Below the pieces are notes generated by a model. That model did no database searches and was not told the DNA's origin. It saw only the letters and a program-made list of their open reading frames with translations. The position numbers were made by a program, and so were the translations under genes. A DNA stretch of 64,000 nt. It comes from Cristatella mucedo (lineage: Eukaryota; Bryozoa; Phylactolaemata; Cristatellidae). Positions 19,741-31,504 of this stretch are shown piece after piece. Location: NCBI GenBank assembly GCA_009760855.2, contig WPIO01000010.1:1761001-1825000 (forward strand), in the 5' to 3' direction. Numbering within the stretch: position 1 is the first letter of the stretch; every line of letters begins with the position of its first letter.

Positions 19741-21535
19741 AACGAGAAGATCTTTGCTTACTCTTCCCCAAAATACCGGAAATCCCAGCTCTCAGGTGCC
19801 TCAAGCCGGCAGCCACTTGCAATCGCTGAAAACCAGCTGGACTATGCAAACTAAGCATGAAGATATTCCGAAACTGCTAACAACGAGCAATGGTTTAGCC
19901 ACTGACACGAGCCCGTGTACTGCCATCATTTTTGGAAAGCACCTCTTGCAATCGCTGTACATGGCTGCACCATTTCCGAGCAGAGGACCACTAGCGTAAG
20001 ATACATACTTCATTTGCGATTCGTTGGTAGAGACTCTCAGACGTTGGCACAGCACGGACGCGGAGGGGGCAGCTGCCATCCTAATGGAGATAAGCAATCC
20101 CATAAAATCTTCTAGAAAATAGTGAGCGTTAACCAAAATATGCGGTATTTGTTTTTTTTAGGCATAAATATACCTCACGTTAATTGAGAGCGTGCAAGTC
20201 TTAATATAATAATACTGCATTCTCATACTTCATCAAGCTAAGAAACGGCGTTTACAAGAAGCAATACAACCTGCTATCGCTCAAACATAGTTCGATCAGA
20301 CTGACAAATAGCAGCCAATTGTGTCTGAAGCGAATAAGTTGACTAACATGAAGTAAGACTAGACTCAATACCAAGAGCTGAGTCTCCTAAAAAATAAATA
20401 TAGCCAATGGTCATGATGGCCTTCGACTGCCCAATACGATTCCAAAACAATCAAGCCACAAATTTAGCGGCGTGCCGAATAGACGAACTTGGTTATGCAA
20501 CTCACTCCCACATTAACATAGGGTAGCACAACTATGACTATGTCACATAGAACTGCAGATCAGCAGAGAGAGAGGTGAAAGCATGCACAGTTCCTCCATG
20601 TTTAATCCAGTAGATTCTACTGTTAATTGCTTCATCAACCACAGAAGGTTCATTGCTTCTATAAAGAAAGTTTTTTACCGTTATTTGACTCTCAATGTTG
20701 ATGAACAGACCTACATTTACTAAGACCTGCAATAGACTTTTTGGTTTGCAGCTATACAAGTCACCATAATTCTCCAAGTCTCTGCATTAAATAAGCAACC
20801 ACATGCAGTCTATTTATAGTTTTTTTGTGGGGCGAATCACAAATGAAATCCACGGAAGCGATTATTGACCAATTGTCAAGCTTTCTTTCCAAAAAATGTG
20901 CTATTTTTATGAGAAATGTTTTCTCGTAGTTTGTAGTAGTAATCTCTAATATTATTATTGAATTTTTTACATTGGGGATCACAGGTTAACCTTGGAGCCG
21001 ATTAACTTTTCGCAGCGAGCTCCTGGCATAAAGTATGAAGGCTGCTTATCACAACTCTATCGAAGCTCAAGCCCATAGTGTTCCCTTGCAACTGACTGTA
21101 TTTTCCTTAAGTAGGAAGCATCGCCTATCACTCAACCCTACTGCAATGCCCCCCCCGAAATATTCTCATGAAGCAAAAGCAGAAGAGACGAACGCACGTA
21201 ACATAAACAAACAGACTCCTTGGTAAATGTTGCGACAGAACCCGCAGCCAATGACAGTTTTAATCAGTTAGGCAGGGAAGCAGCAAATCTGGGCATTCCA
21301 GGAGGAGCATCGTAGGTACGAAGTCTAGAAGATGGGTCGCAGCCCAGGAAGTAAGGTGCTGGCTCTTTACGAACGAACTAGGTCGTTGTTTTAAGTCCTG
21401 GTGAGTTTGATCCGTTATCATGGCGGAAGGAGCCGTGAATTCTCTCCCGCCACTGCATAACTGAAATGAGGCTATTAAATCACCTAACATATGCTGAGGC
21501 TTTTTAGGCAGGTTGATGACTGCACGATACGGGTA
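19740..21535. other. Unassigned DNA
   Basis: Short frames only. The longest open frame is about 111 codons on the minus strand (19801-20136) and shows no recognisable motif. The 20140-21000 part is AT-rich. I found no mobile element. Confidence 0.45.
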
Positions 21536-21539
21536 TATA

Positions 21540-22205
21540 TTAGATAGGGGCAGACTTAGAGGTAAGTATGGAGGAAGAACACTGAACTAAATTTAAAGAA
21601 TCTTGAGGAGAGTATAATACCGCGAGGTTCCACTCACTGACGCTGTCAATCTTTCTGATGACGTAGCGACAAGAACAATCAGCTAAACCGGGGCGAATAT
21701 CACTAGGTACGGTACTGACTTGGATGGGATTAAGGAAATGGAAAATGGCTGACGCCTGCTCTTTAAAACGTGCATCTGCGACAGCACAGTGCTCCTGTAT
21801 AAAATAGTTTCGACGTTCTCCATAAATGCCAGTTGCATGCGACAGAAAGAGCTCTTTCCGTCGCATACTATAACCAGCTGCCCCCATCGGTGGAATCCTC
21901 ACTTCGGCACAAAAAACCGCCAAGAGCTGGTTTGACGTAGCACAGCGATTCCACGATTCCACCCACGCACTCACTTTGGCGGCGTCGAGTGCGTGCCTAT
22001 CGTCGCACAGCTTTCTGAAAGCTCGGGCCGAAGCGATATCGATCATGAGCTTTTGCTCATTGCTCCCCCATCGGAGACCAGTTAAGCTGGCTTTCTGACT
22101 GACGCTGTAGAGACCAGCACCCACCGAAGCAGCTCCGAAGGCAGTCACAACGTACCGGTACCACAACCAGCAGAAGTCAATAGGAAACAGTGTGCAGTGA
22201 ACCGC
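21540..22205 (-). CDS. Unrecognised open frame with hydrophobic segment (possible exon)
   Basis: A minus-strand frame of about 220 codons, open from an in-frame TAG near 22206 to a stop at 21540. It has no ATG near its beginning, so if real it needs an upstream exon; an AG acceptor is available near 22205. Near the front is a hydrophobic stretch WLWYRYVVTAFGAASVGAGL, a candidate membrane segment, followed by a charged domain with LRWGSNEQKLMIDIASARAF, AWVESWNRC and ERRNYFIQEHC. Composition is more GC-rich than the surroundings. I recognise no family. It may be a lineage-specific gene exon or a relic. Confidence 0.35.
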   Translation of the reverse strand, partial: AVHCTLFPIDFCWLWYRYVVTAFGAASVGAGLYSVSQKASLTGLRWGSNEQKLMIDIASARAFRKLCDDRHALDAAKVSAWVESWNRCATSNQLLAVFCAEVRIPPMGAAGYSMRRKELFLSHATGIYGERRNYFIQEHCAVADARFKEQASAIFHFLNPIQVSTVPSDIRPGLADCSCRYVIRKIDSVSEWNLAVLYSPQDSLNLVQCSSSILTSKSAPI

Positions 22206-25200
22206 ACAAGGAACCTAACTGGCATTCACAGACCGTTGCGGCATAGCTCAGCTGTTTGAAGAAGCTGCTAAAGTCGCGATTATTATGCAAGTTATTATGC
22301 GTCATTAAACTGTAACTAACTTTATTGATTAATGTCGATTGTTCAGTGGCAATTATACAAACAGAGGAACTTCACACAGAAATTACGTTTCAGAATACGC
22401 GAGTTCTCCTGCTTTGTACTTTGCCAATGCTAGCAGTGTGCACCGTTTGGCCGAGTCAGCTGAACTTCATCACTTCTTTCTAGCTGACGCATTTGACGAG
22501 GCTGCAGCAGTAGGTCTTACTGAGCTCTCGCTGCGCCGAAACTCGGCATGCTCTAGAAGCCATGCTTTCTGACAACTCACCGCTCATCCATTTTACCGCC
22601 GAGTTCAGTGAGCGCTCCAAAAATAAATACACCATTTGTTTTCCGGAGAAGCATTTGTCAGCAACGGTTTGCATGCTGTCGGCTGTCTCGGGTCATAGAG
22701 GCCATGCTTGTGTCAAATACAAACTCGGAGTGGAGAGCAAGGTGCGCTTCGCTGGCACCTTGGTAGCCAATGCTTAGAGGCCAGTGCCATTGCTATTGTA
22801 GTAGCCTTTCCTTACACTCGCAACCGCAGCATCGTCTACAAATTCAGCGACAGAAAGGCGCCTATAAAAGAGCTCCAATGCACTAATCTTTATTTGCACA
22901 TTTCTACCTTCAATTTTTATTTATGTTTTATTTTATTTTCACTTATCCTGACTTCAAAAAAAATTTAATCTATTTACGAATAATGAATCCAAGTTAATGC
23001 ATTAATTTTTGCAAGCTTATGTATACGCTTGCCTGCGCGTGAACGTGGGTGAACTTGGCAGGCTTAGTACGCTTGTGCATCGTTGTTGATATACATTCTT
23101 AACGCGCCAGCAAGTAGAGCTTACTTATTCTTTGCATGCAGTCGCGTTCTCAATTGACACAATTTTAAGTTTAAAATGACTGCTTGCTGCGCTCTTGCTT
23201 TTGCGTCCAGACCTTAGCAGGACCGAGTGACGGAGCGTGCAACGTGGCACATCAATTCCATGCTAGCAGCACTCCATCCGAAGTTATTCTCGATCACAAT
23301 TGTTACCGTCATTTGGGGTTACACTGATTAAAGTAATCCCTCAAAATCCAAGTTAGCTAGGCATGCAGTTAACCGAAAATTGTTGGTACGATGCTCGAAA
23401 TTTTGAGTTAATGTTGAATATTGCAGTAAATGGTCATTGTAATGTTCACACGAAACGTGCTGCCATTTCGCTTGCACGCTCCCATGCAAATGGGCTCTAT
23501 AGAAGTTGGTCACTATTGCAATCCACCAAAATCCATCGAAATGAACTAAAAATTCAAGAGAAGTTAGCTTCGAAAAGCTCCAATTTATAATGCATAGTGA
23601 ACTTTTCTAGTTTTCAAGTCTACTCACCAAATTTCGTACAGTCGGTCGCGCCTGTTCCCATGCAACCGAATGCAGAAAGTGCAGAGGCCAACGCCTCAAT
23701 CCACTGCTAGGAAGACTTTTATTATTCAGTATGAGTAAGCGTTGTGTACACGTGATTTTATTATGTCCTTCCGTCTAGATATGTACTGCTCTGTTTACTT
23801 TAGCATGGGCTGATTGTGTTTACGATATATAAATGTGCTTGCGTTCATTGCCATGGGCGTGTTATGGCTTTGAGTGTAAAAGCATTAAAGTCAGCTGATT
23901 TAACTGCTTAGTCCCAGTATCTGCAGAATACGTGTTTACGCTCCTTTTTACACGTGTTTACTTATTATTCTTTGAAAGAGGTGCAAAGATTGAAGGATTC
24001 CGTTTGATAATTAGCTGCCAGCCTATCTAATATACTCTTCTGCAGATGTCTGTTCTCAGAGCAGGCACTTATTTTATTTAGGCCTGAATGCACCATATCC
24101 AGTTGATTACAAAAGCTTGCATACTGACGCATCAATCAAATAATTTAAGTCACTGGTTAAAAAAATAAAATCACTATTTATCATCAACCTTAAAAAAATG
24201 TTAATCTTATTTCATGCTACAAAAATGAAGGCCACTAGAATTTTCCGAATGTTTCACCTAGATTAATCATGAAAGTTGCCGAGAGAAATGGTTTTTCGTG
24301 CAGTAGTAAGCTAGTCGAAGCATGATAGATATTTGCTCATTTCGCTCGGCCACCACAGCTCCGCCATTTAATTCGTTGGCTCACCTGTTCCCAAGGAAGC
24401 GATCACTAGCTAAACAAACACGCGCCAAAGGTTCACTTCACATTGACAGGTCGTGATATCTGCCTGACTTCATTGAGTGCCTAAATCGATGATTGCTATT
24501 CTATTTGGGATGAGACATTACTTTGCCATCAGAAAGCTATTTTATTTGGGATGAGACATTACTTTGCCATCAGAAACCTTTGGTAACTTAATAAGAGTGG
24601 CCCAAGTGCCGTTCTAGTGGCAATTGCGCATCAAGTAAACATGTAAGGTCTTATCAATCAGCAATTTCAGTGACCAAGGAAAAAGGCCTAAATGTGTTAA
24701 TAATCCGGACATGAGTGAAGATGAGAACGCTGCCTCCATGTTTTTCTATTTTAGCACTAGCATAAAAAAATCGAAGAATTTCCTCGCAAAACTAATTCAA
24801 TGGAGTTTATTAAACTTATTACAGCCGAAGACTTTGTACTTGAGCCCTCGTGGTCAGTGAGAAATTAAGCAAAAGTCTCAAAACGGCTATAACGAAAGAA
24901 AAAAATCCTACATTTCTCAAGTGAAGCTTGATCCATAAGAGTCGTTTGTCTGCAACAAACAGGTTGAGATATTCACAGTAAGGCAAAACCGCAACATAGG
25001 GTAACACAAACAACGAATAAGGACAATGCTCACGCGGATAGCCTGCAATTACGTAAATCAAAGTGTGCTATGAAGGATCAGCCACACAATAATGACCAAG
25101 ATTATAAATTCTTCATTGCAAGCAGAATGACAGACTGGAAAGCTCCTGAAACTGCAGAGGCTTTTGAATCAGCTAGTGTTAATTTTACTTCACTTTTCGC

Positions 25201-25390
25201 TTCTTCAAAGTACAGAAACCTAAGCATCGAGGCAGCACAGCAACAACTAGATAGAAACGACTAGCAGAGGCTGAGGGGAGAGAAGGCGCAATGCACAATC
25301 CCTCCAAGCTTGAACAATTAGTATCGATCGTCACTGCCATGTGGAATTATTCGAGTAATTTATTCAAATAGAATAGGTGCTCAAAGGACA
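22206..25390. other. AT-rich gene-poor DNA
   Basis: Several short frames (up to about 80 codons) but nothing with family features. The only structure found is a 41-bp tandem duplication at 24495-24577. No SINE or LINE remnants were recognised. Confidence 0.5.
24495..24577. repeat. 41-bp tandem duplication
   Basis: Two consecutive copies of a unit containing TTTGGGATGAGACATTAC, differing at one base (GCTATTC versus GCTATTT). Confidence 0.9.
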
Positions 25391-25399
25391 CTATTATTT

Positions 25400-26157
25400 T
25401 CAGCTTCATAATATTGCTAAAATTCGGGCTTGTTTAGATAGGGATACCACGTCTAAGTTTGTCCATGCATTCGTGACATCTCGTCTCGACTTCTGCAACT
25501 CACTGCTTACTGGCCTACCAGCATGTGCGATCAGGCGATTGCAGCTGGTGCAAAACTCGGCAGCTAGGCTTGTCGGTCGTGAGCGTCGCAGTTGCCACAT
25601 TATTCCACTTCTCGCCGACCTGCACTGGCTACCAGTCAAGCAACGGATTGACTTCAAGGTTTTGTCGCTCACTTTTAGGTCCCTTCATTCTATGGCTCCA
25701 GCCTATCTCTCCGACATACTCCCCCATCAGGCCAAGCATCGTACCACCCGCTTTTCGGAATCCAACAGTCTAGAAATACCTCGTACAAACCTCAAATCCT
25801 TTGGAGACCGTGCATTTAGTTCGTATGCTCCCAAAGCTTGGAACTCCCTCCCGACCTGCGTCAGAACATCCCCTGACCTGACCACATTTAAAAGGAACTT
25901 AAAAACACACCTATTTAGGACAGCATTTAGTGGGTCCCTGTGATTCGTCCTTCACGTGCTTATGCGTGCTGACACTGTGCATGCTGCCACTAACCACATT
26001 GGCACGCTGACCCTGTGCATGTCACCCCCTAACCATGTTATTCATTTTTTTTGTTTTTCAAGCATGATTTTAATTATCATTTAATTGCATTTTCCGTTGC
26101 AGCAAATGTAAAGCGCCTAGAAAGAGATTAAGTTCTCTGAGGGCGCTTTATCAAGTG

Positions 26158-26190
<33 letters not shown>
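25400..26190 (+). mobile_element. LINE-A fragment with intact C-terminal frame
   Basis: Plus-strand 5'-truncated copy starting at the FQLHNIAKIRACLDRDTTSK segment. The frame stays open for about 180 codons to FRTAFSGSL and a stop at 25943. The 3'UTR, a perfect AAAGCGCC/GGCGCTTT stem-loop (26110-26149) and a nine-unit ATT tail follow. It is one of the youngest-looking copies in the window. Confidence 0.92.
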
Positions 26191-26191
26191 T

Positions 26192-26890
26192 GGGTAGCAG
26201 GGAATGGACCCCATATTACTACCAGAAAGAAACGACTGCTGCTCCTATGACTGAAACCCGTTATAACTTTTTAAAGTTTGTGTTGCAGCAAAGTAATGGG
26301 ACGCGAGACTGGAAAACTGCTTGCCTTTCTTCGATTGGAGGACTCTCAACACAGATCGCGATTTACCAACTGCCATTTGGACTTTTAACGTTACAGAAAT
26401 GGCTGTAGAAGCAGCATTCAACCCCGAAATTGTGAGAGGTGTGACTGCAGACACAGTTAAGTCTCGAAGCTTCCGTGAGGGACAATCTCACTTGAGGAGA
26501 ACTTAGGCAGGAGATCAATTTTTAGCAAAAAGATTATCTGATCTGCTCACCACTTTGAACGACTGTAAGGCGACACAAAGCAATGGACCAGACGATGTCA
26601 ATTATGTGCATCCGGCAACTATAGGGACGAACTTGAGCAACTGTACGCCTCAGCAAATTCGGAGCAGTGTCGAAACTAACCGGCGCACTGACTTGTGTGG
26701 TAGAGAAAAGCAAGAATGCCCAATAACTCGCGGCTGCCACCTTGAGTGATAATGCAAATGACGGAGATGAAGCTTTCAGCCATAGAAGCCAGAATTCTGG
26801 CCGTGAGCTTAACCGGTCTGTTGGAATTCACTGCTTTGAGTGCTTAGGTTGGCGACATTTTGCGAGGCATTGTCCCGACCTATGATAGCA
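26192..26890 (+). pseudogene. Decayed gag-like region with CCHC zinc knuckle
   Basis: One plus-strand frame reads IHCFECLGWRHFARHCPD, a CX2CX4HX4C zinc knuckle (26832-26873), the nucleic-acid-binding motif of gag proteins. The frames upstream (MPFFDWRTLNTDRDLPTAIW, 26321-26506, then LLTTLNDCKATQSNGPDDVN) are broken by stops and could be the rest of gag. At 26194 the text GGGTAGCAGGGAATGG resembles a primer-binding site for initiator tRNA-Met, as at 33468-33486. No protease or polymerase was found downstream. Dead LTR-element remnant, moderately supported. Confidence 0.5.
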
Positions 26891-27980
26891 TTGAAATGGA
26901 CGGCTGGCTGTCCACGAAGCCAATGTCTCCAAGACTGGCTTCACATGCAAGCAACCAGCAATGATCATGTGGTAACTTGCTGGGATTCTGTTGTTGATTC
27001 TATTCACTAGATGTGAGCCTAACCCGGGTCGGTGGAAGGACACCCTGCATAGAGCTCATGCTTAAAAAGCTGCCGTTGTTCTTATGCAGCAATGCAAACG
27101 AAACAGAAGGACTTTTTCCAAAAGCTTAATATCACACACTTCAACTGCCAGGTTAGCCAAATTATGGTGAAGTCGCTGACAGACACATGGAACGAGACTC
27201 AGTTGACATCGACATTGGACTAGAGTAATCTCATCGCTATCAACCGCCAAGTAGAACCACTGTCCGTGAAACCCAGCCTGCCGAGGAGCCCTAAGACGAT
27301 GCATAACAGGATTTTCCGGACTTCCTGTAGATCCTGCAGGGTATCACCCAACCCACTTACCGCCGGACCCCAGCAGTAAAGCAGACCACCAGGATTATGG
27401 CACCAGGATTAAACCATCCATTAAGCTAGCAAGCGTTTGACCTGCATGTAGAATGGACGAGTGCGTTTGATGATTAGCAGCTTTTTCCCTGAGCTAGTTA
27501 CTAGTAGCAGCCAATTGGCACTCATACAGCCGTCTAGCAATTGCTTGTCGGTACTCAAGCTATTGAGTAATGATTACAGCCAATTGCAGCAGCAGCCAGC
27601 TATCCTCTTTCTATGAGGTGGATAATTACAAATATAGATAGGGAATGCTGCACTCAGCGGAGGCCAAAGATGACAGAGCAGTGGCAAGTGGGAACGAATG
27701 GGCAAGGGGCAAAGTCTCGAGTTTTACGCGACCTCAGCAAGGCTGAAGAGATGGAACTCATTAAAATGTGAACCTGAAAAGTATCCGCCAATGAAAACGC
27801 AAATAGTTTCGACTCTGTTAGTGGTGGTGACAGCGGAAGGAGAGGGTAGTTGAAGGACTACGTGGCTTACCACACGATTGCATCTGCTTTGCATAGCAAA
27901 GCAATGCAATGCAAACGGCTTGCTCGTCTTGGGACGTGCACGAGACACATGCAAGCTCTTGAAACGCTGAGGGTGCCGAG
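26890..27980. other. Unassigned DNA downstream of gag remnant
   Basis: If the zinc knuckle belongs to an LTR element, protease and polymerase would be expected here on the plus strand. I see only short frames and no DTG/DSG or YxDD motif in readable context. Confidence 0.4.
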
Positions 27981-27984
27981 TGAG

Positions 27985-28065
27985 GAGCCGCGATGGCACA
28001 CCAGGTAGGGCGGTTGCTTTTTACGACCTCGGTCCCGAAGACGTGGGTTCGAATCCTGTGGTGGG
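27985..28065 (+). repeat. tRNA-like SINE head (second family)
   Basis: Contains a perfect B-box GGTTCGAATCC at about 28047 with a preceding GATGGCACACCAGG region where an A box would lie. The acceptor-stem ends do not pair, so it is not a working tRNA gene. A similar but diverged head occurs at 31160-31222. Confidence 0.45.
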
Positions 28066-28095
28066 CTATCCTTTGTAGCCACTGCAAGCCGTGGT

Positions 28096-28165
28096 GATAG
28101 CCGTAAAGGCTCATCTATCGCCATACATGATAGCCGTAAAGGCTCTTCTATCGCCATACAAAAGA
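28096..28165. repeat. 33-bp tandem duplication
   Basis: Two copies of GATAGCCGTAAAGGCTC followed by ATCTATCGCCATACA-like sequence, directly after the tRNA-like head. It could be the body of that SINE. Confidence 0.85.
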
Positions 28166-28169
28166 GGCT

Positions 28170-30330
28170 ATTAAGTCAGCTCGTATTTTTCAATGGCATA
28201 GCAGCTGCCGGCTGCTGCAAATGGCGGTCAGCAGGGTGAGTGAAAGGGCTCAGCCCAAATGCAAGTGTCAAGTCCACTGCCTGCCTTGGCCTCCTTTGCT
28301 CCTTGCAGAAGGAGGCGTAGTGCACATAACTGGGTTTGTTGCGACTACAAACAACGTGCTTCACGGTGGGTGCTTTGTAACAATGAACCAGTCCATCCAA
28401 GGTGCTACTGCATGATAAGTGCTCATTCCAGCAAAGGCTATCCCAGAGTTCCCAGAGCTATCCCAGAGTGAGAGCTCATCTTGCGTGCTCGATTTTGTTG
28501 CTGGATGCAGCTCGGCCTCGCCCTGCTTCTGAGCATCGATGTAGCTACTTTCATAATCTGACACGCACAATCGTCCAGGACAGTCGATTAGAACGCGATC
28601 AGCATGTCGATTATGTCAGGCAGCGGTCCACTTTCTAGGGAACCAGGGTCGACCGAGACCCAAATGTGAGCAGCATTCTGCGAAGTTGAGACAAGGGTTA
28701 TCACTGAGTGCAAGCAAGCAGAAAAATCATCACCACATCGGTATAGAGCAGCACCGTTTTAACCAGACCGAGCATAGCTTAGCTCAAAGCCTAAGCGCTG
28801 CACAAGGTGACTACATTAAGCCTGGCCTCAATGAGCAAGTTTATGCCCTAGCGAGTCACATGCTGCTTTACTGCTTGCCAGCCATGCGGCACCGAGCAGA
28901 GGCAGGACAGTTCGGCTGTTCCCGACCGCAAGGAAACGGCTTTGGAGGGGCCGTCGGGTCCTGTCCTCCACTAGCCGATCATCCTAGCTCTTACAGAAAA
29001 CATCGCGGGGAGATCGACAATGTCCGCGCGGCGGATGACCACAGAGCAAAGGCAGCCACCCCCTGAGGCGCCGAGTCTCTGCAAGAACCCCCCCCCCAAG
29101 AGTTTTCAGAGACAGGAACAGGTCAATACATAATGGGCAGTAGCGATGACGAAAATATTGTTGCTTTCATTATGCTTACTGCCGGCAGCTAACGGGCTCT
29201 TGTCGTCTGCTACCGCTGGTCCAGGTGCTATTCCACCTAGTCTGCAAAGCATCAAAGCAACGATAAGGTGGGAAGACCACGCCGTCCCCTTAGCGATGGC
29301 CTAGTAGCAGTGACGTCACCGACGTGCCGCAGCAACTCCATGGGTGGGCTGCATATGCCTCTCCTTTGCTCCCTTCCTTCACCGAGCTGTCCAATAGAGG
29401 TAAGGTCTGCGAGCCACTTGCTTCTCCCAAAGTCCACTGCTGGTAGGTCGGTAGAGTCTGCTGCTGGGAGTTGCTGCATTTACTGCTTCGCCAAGATAAT
29501 TAATGAACTAAGAACGGGAAGCTCACTTTTTGACTAGTGACCATTGCACGAGTGCTCCATTAGATATGCCCGCCAACAGCAACAGCAGTCTTGTCGAAAC
29601 GAAGAACATCGCAGCTGCGACTAGACGATTCACTTTCAGCAGTCTAGTTACCTGAAATTTACATTGCCCACAGCCTTGTTGCCCACCTTGCAGCTGTGGG
29701 AGCTCACAGCCGCTGCTGCTCTTGCTCTGTAGGATCACCATGGTATCAGCGCGGCCAGGTTTGGCCGGATGCACTGCCGTCCTTAGCTGTAGTGCTGCAG
29801 TGTGCGCTTAGTGTTAGGACGCCAAAAGTAATCCTCTCAAAAAAGATTAAAAAATAAAATTATTTTGGCTGAAATTAGCCAAAGTCCAAGCACATTTATT
29901 ATATTGCATCCAAGCTACCAGTGTGCACGTGTGCCCACCTGTCGGGTGGTCTTTTCCGGTTCCCTCAGGTGAGGCAAATGGCTGCTTGCTTACAGACGGG
30001 CTACTAATCTTGAAGTTTATACCAGTTAGGGGAGTCATCGGCGATGCCCTGTGCTTTCGAAATATGCGAAAATAAAAGACTAATGACTGCGATGTCAAAC
30101 TAAGGTAGGACGGCGAACCTGATATGCTCGCACTGACTCGGTTCAGCAGCTGCATTTCGAAGCTGCCTTGTTTGAGGTGGCCCTGCCTGTTAATTACTTG
30201 GTAGCTGGATTCAGATGGAGAGGCATAAGGCAAGCTTTAATGTTGCTACAAGCCAACTGTTGCAGTGTTGGAAGCTTAGGTGATCGATAGAGAGCCTCTT
30301 AGATTTTCAGTCGATCAGGCTTCTCGCGAG
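28170..30330. other. Unassigned DNA
   Basis: Frames up to about 128 codons on either strand (28686-29066 plus, 29847-30233 minus) lack recognisable motifs. A C run at 29091-29098 and short repeated TCCCAGAG words near 28441-28470 are the only simple structures. Confidence 0.45.
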
Positions 30331-30334
30331 GAGC

Positions 30335-31135
30335 TGGCTTGTGAAGTGAGCCATTCGTCATGCCCGATTGATCTACTGACGACGACCGCAGGCCTTGGTT
30401 GTGACTCGACGGCCATCGAGCAGCAGGCACTGCTCGATGGCTCGATGGATCTCGTTTGGATACCTGCACGGCTTGGCAGCTGTGGAGCTGGATAGGTTAT
30501 CACGGTAAGTGAAGCCGCGTCTTGGTATTGCCCCCATCAGCAGCTATGCTACTTCTCTTTTGGCCAAGTATTCAGTCACTCAGGTTCAACATATTTCGGA
30601 CATCTCGATTGATTTTTCACTTTAAGCCCAGCATTTGAAGCCTGCCAGGAAATTGACTGCAGCCATTCTGTGAAGTACTCCTGGGCAGAGATTGCCTCAT
30701 ACCTGTCGAGTGCTACGGCTTGTATAGCATAACAGTTAGGCTTCTTAAGACCCTACGACGTGATGCTCGTGTAATCTTTCGTAATACTCTGGGATAAGTA
30801 TTTATTTTTTAGCACTTGACCAGCATTAGTGAAGTCAGTCAAGCTGACAATGCAGTAATTACCACCAACCAGCACTCGTAGTTGTCAGAGTCAATCTGCA
30901 TGAGTCGCAGCAGTAGCCCGTCTTCGTGCTCTACGATTCGATACTATAGGGTAAGAAGCCTTCAGCACACTTACGTCGACCAGTGACCTAGACTCACAAA
31001 CTTCTTATGAATTGCTCAGCAGTAAAGACTATCAAAATGCAAGCCTGTGGTAAGTAAGCAACATAATATTGTTTTGCCGTGTGGTGACTAATTTGGTCAC
31101 ATGTGTTCTAGAGAATTGAACACCTAACCATTTAA
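30335..31135 (+). repeat. 800-bp dispersed repeat, copy 2
   Basis: Second copy of the element at 17966-18768. It contains a duplicated CTCGATGG-type word near 30410-30450 that is absent from copy 1. Downstream of about 30550 the two copies are almost identical, which implies a recent duplication or conversion. Confidence 0.9.
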
Positions 31136-31159
31136 GTTTTTTAATGAGTCTTTGCCTAC

Positions 31160-31222
31160 TCTCTGTAACAGCCTAGGGGGTTAAGGGATGACATTTCACG
31201 ATCCAGGTCGCCGGCTCGAATC
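31160..31222 (+). repeat. tRNA-like SINE remnant
   Basis: GGGGGTTAAGGGATGAC and CCGGCTCGAATCCCGC resemble A- and B-box regions of a tRNA-derived SINE head. The spacing is plausible, but the fold is incomplete. Confidence 0.35.
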
Positions 31223-31436
31223 CCGCAGCAGGCAGCTCCACATTGTTGAATCTATCTAGTAGAAGCAATGGCAGCTTAAGCTCTTATACCTTAGTTAGGA
31301 AGCCGAAATACTTTAAATTTACGTTTAATTTCTACTTTGCAATACTGCCATTTCATTACTGTGGTTTTTCTCGGTTGCCATGCATTCAATGATCCAAGCT
31401 TTGCCTATTCAGTGCCCTAGCACTGGCTCCTGCCTA

Positions 31437-31500
31437 ACACCCTCATAGTCGTTATGGCTTTGTGGAGTTACAGACGGAGATACGTTTCATTACATTATAG
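31437..31500 (+). repeat. LINE-B 3' terminus
   Basis: Short plus-strand piece matching the 3' end of LINE-B: TTTGTGGAGTTACAGACGG followed by a degenerate ATTAC tail. It is the same end as at 1862-1900 (minus) and in each array unit. Confidence 0.65.
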
Positions 31501-31504
31501 GACC

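Noticed and set aside
28047..28060. Functional tRNA gene at the perfect B box
   Set aside because: The acceptor and D stems do not pair and no clear anticodon arm is formed.
30278..30520. Exon candidate at the start of the second 800-bp repeat copy
   Set aside because: The donor-like GTAAGT is not shared by the first copy, and no conserved frame spans both copies.
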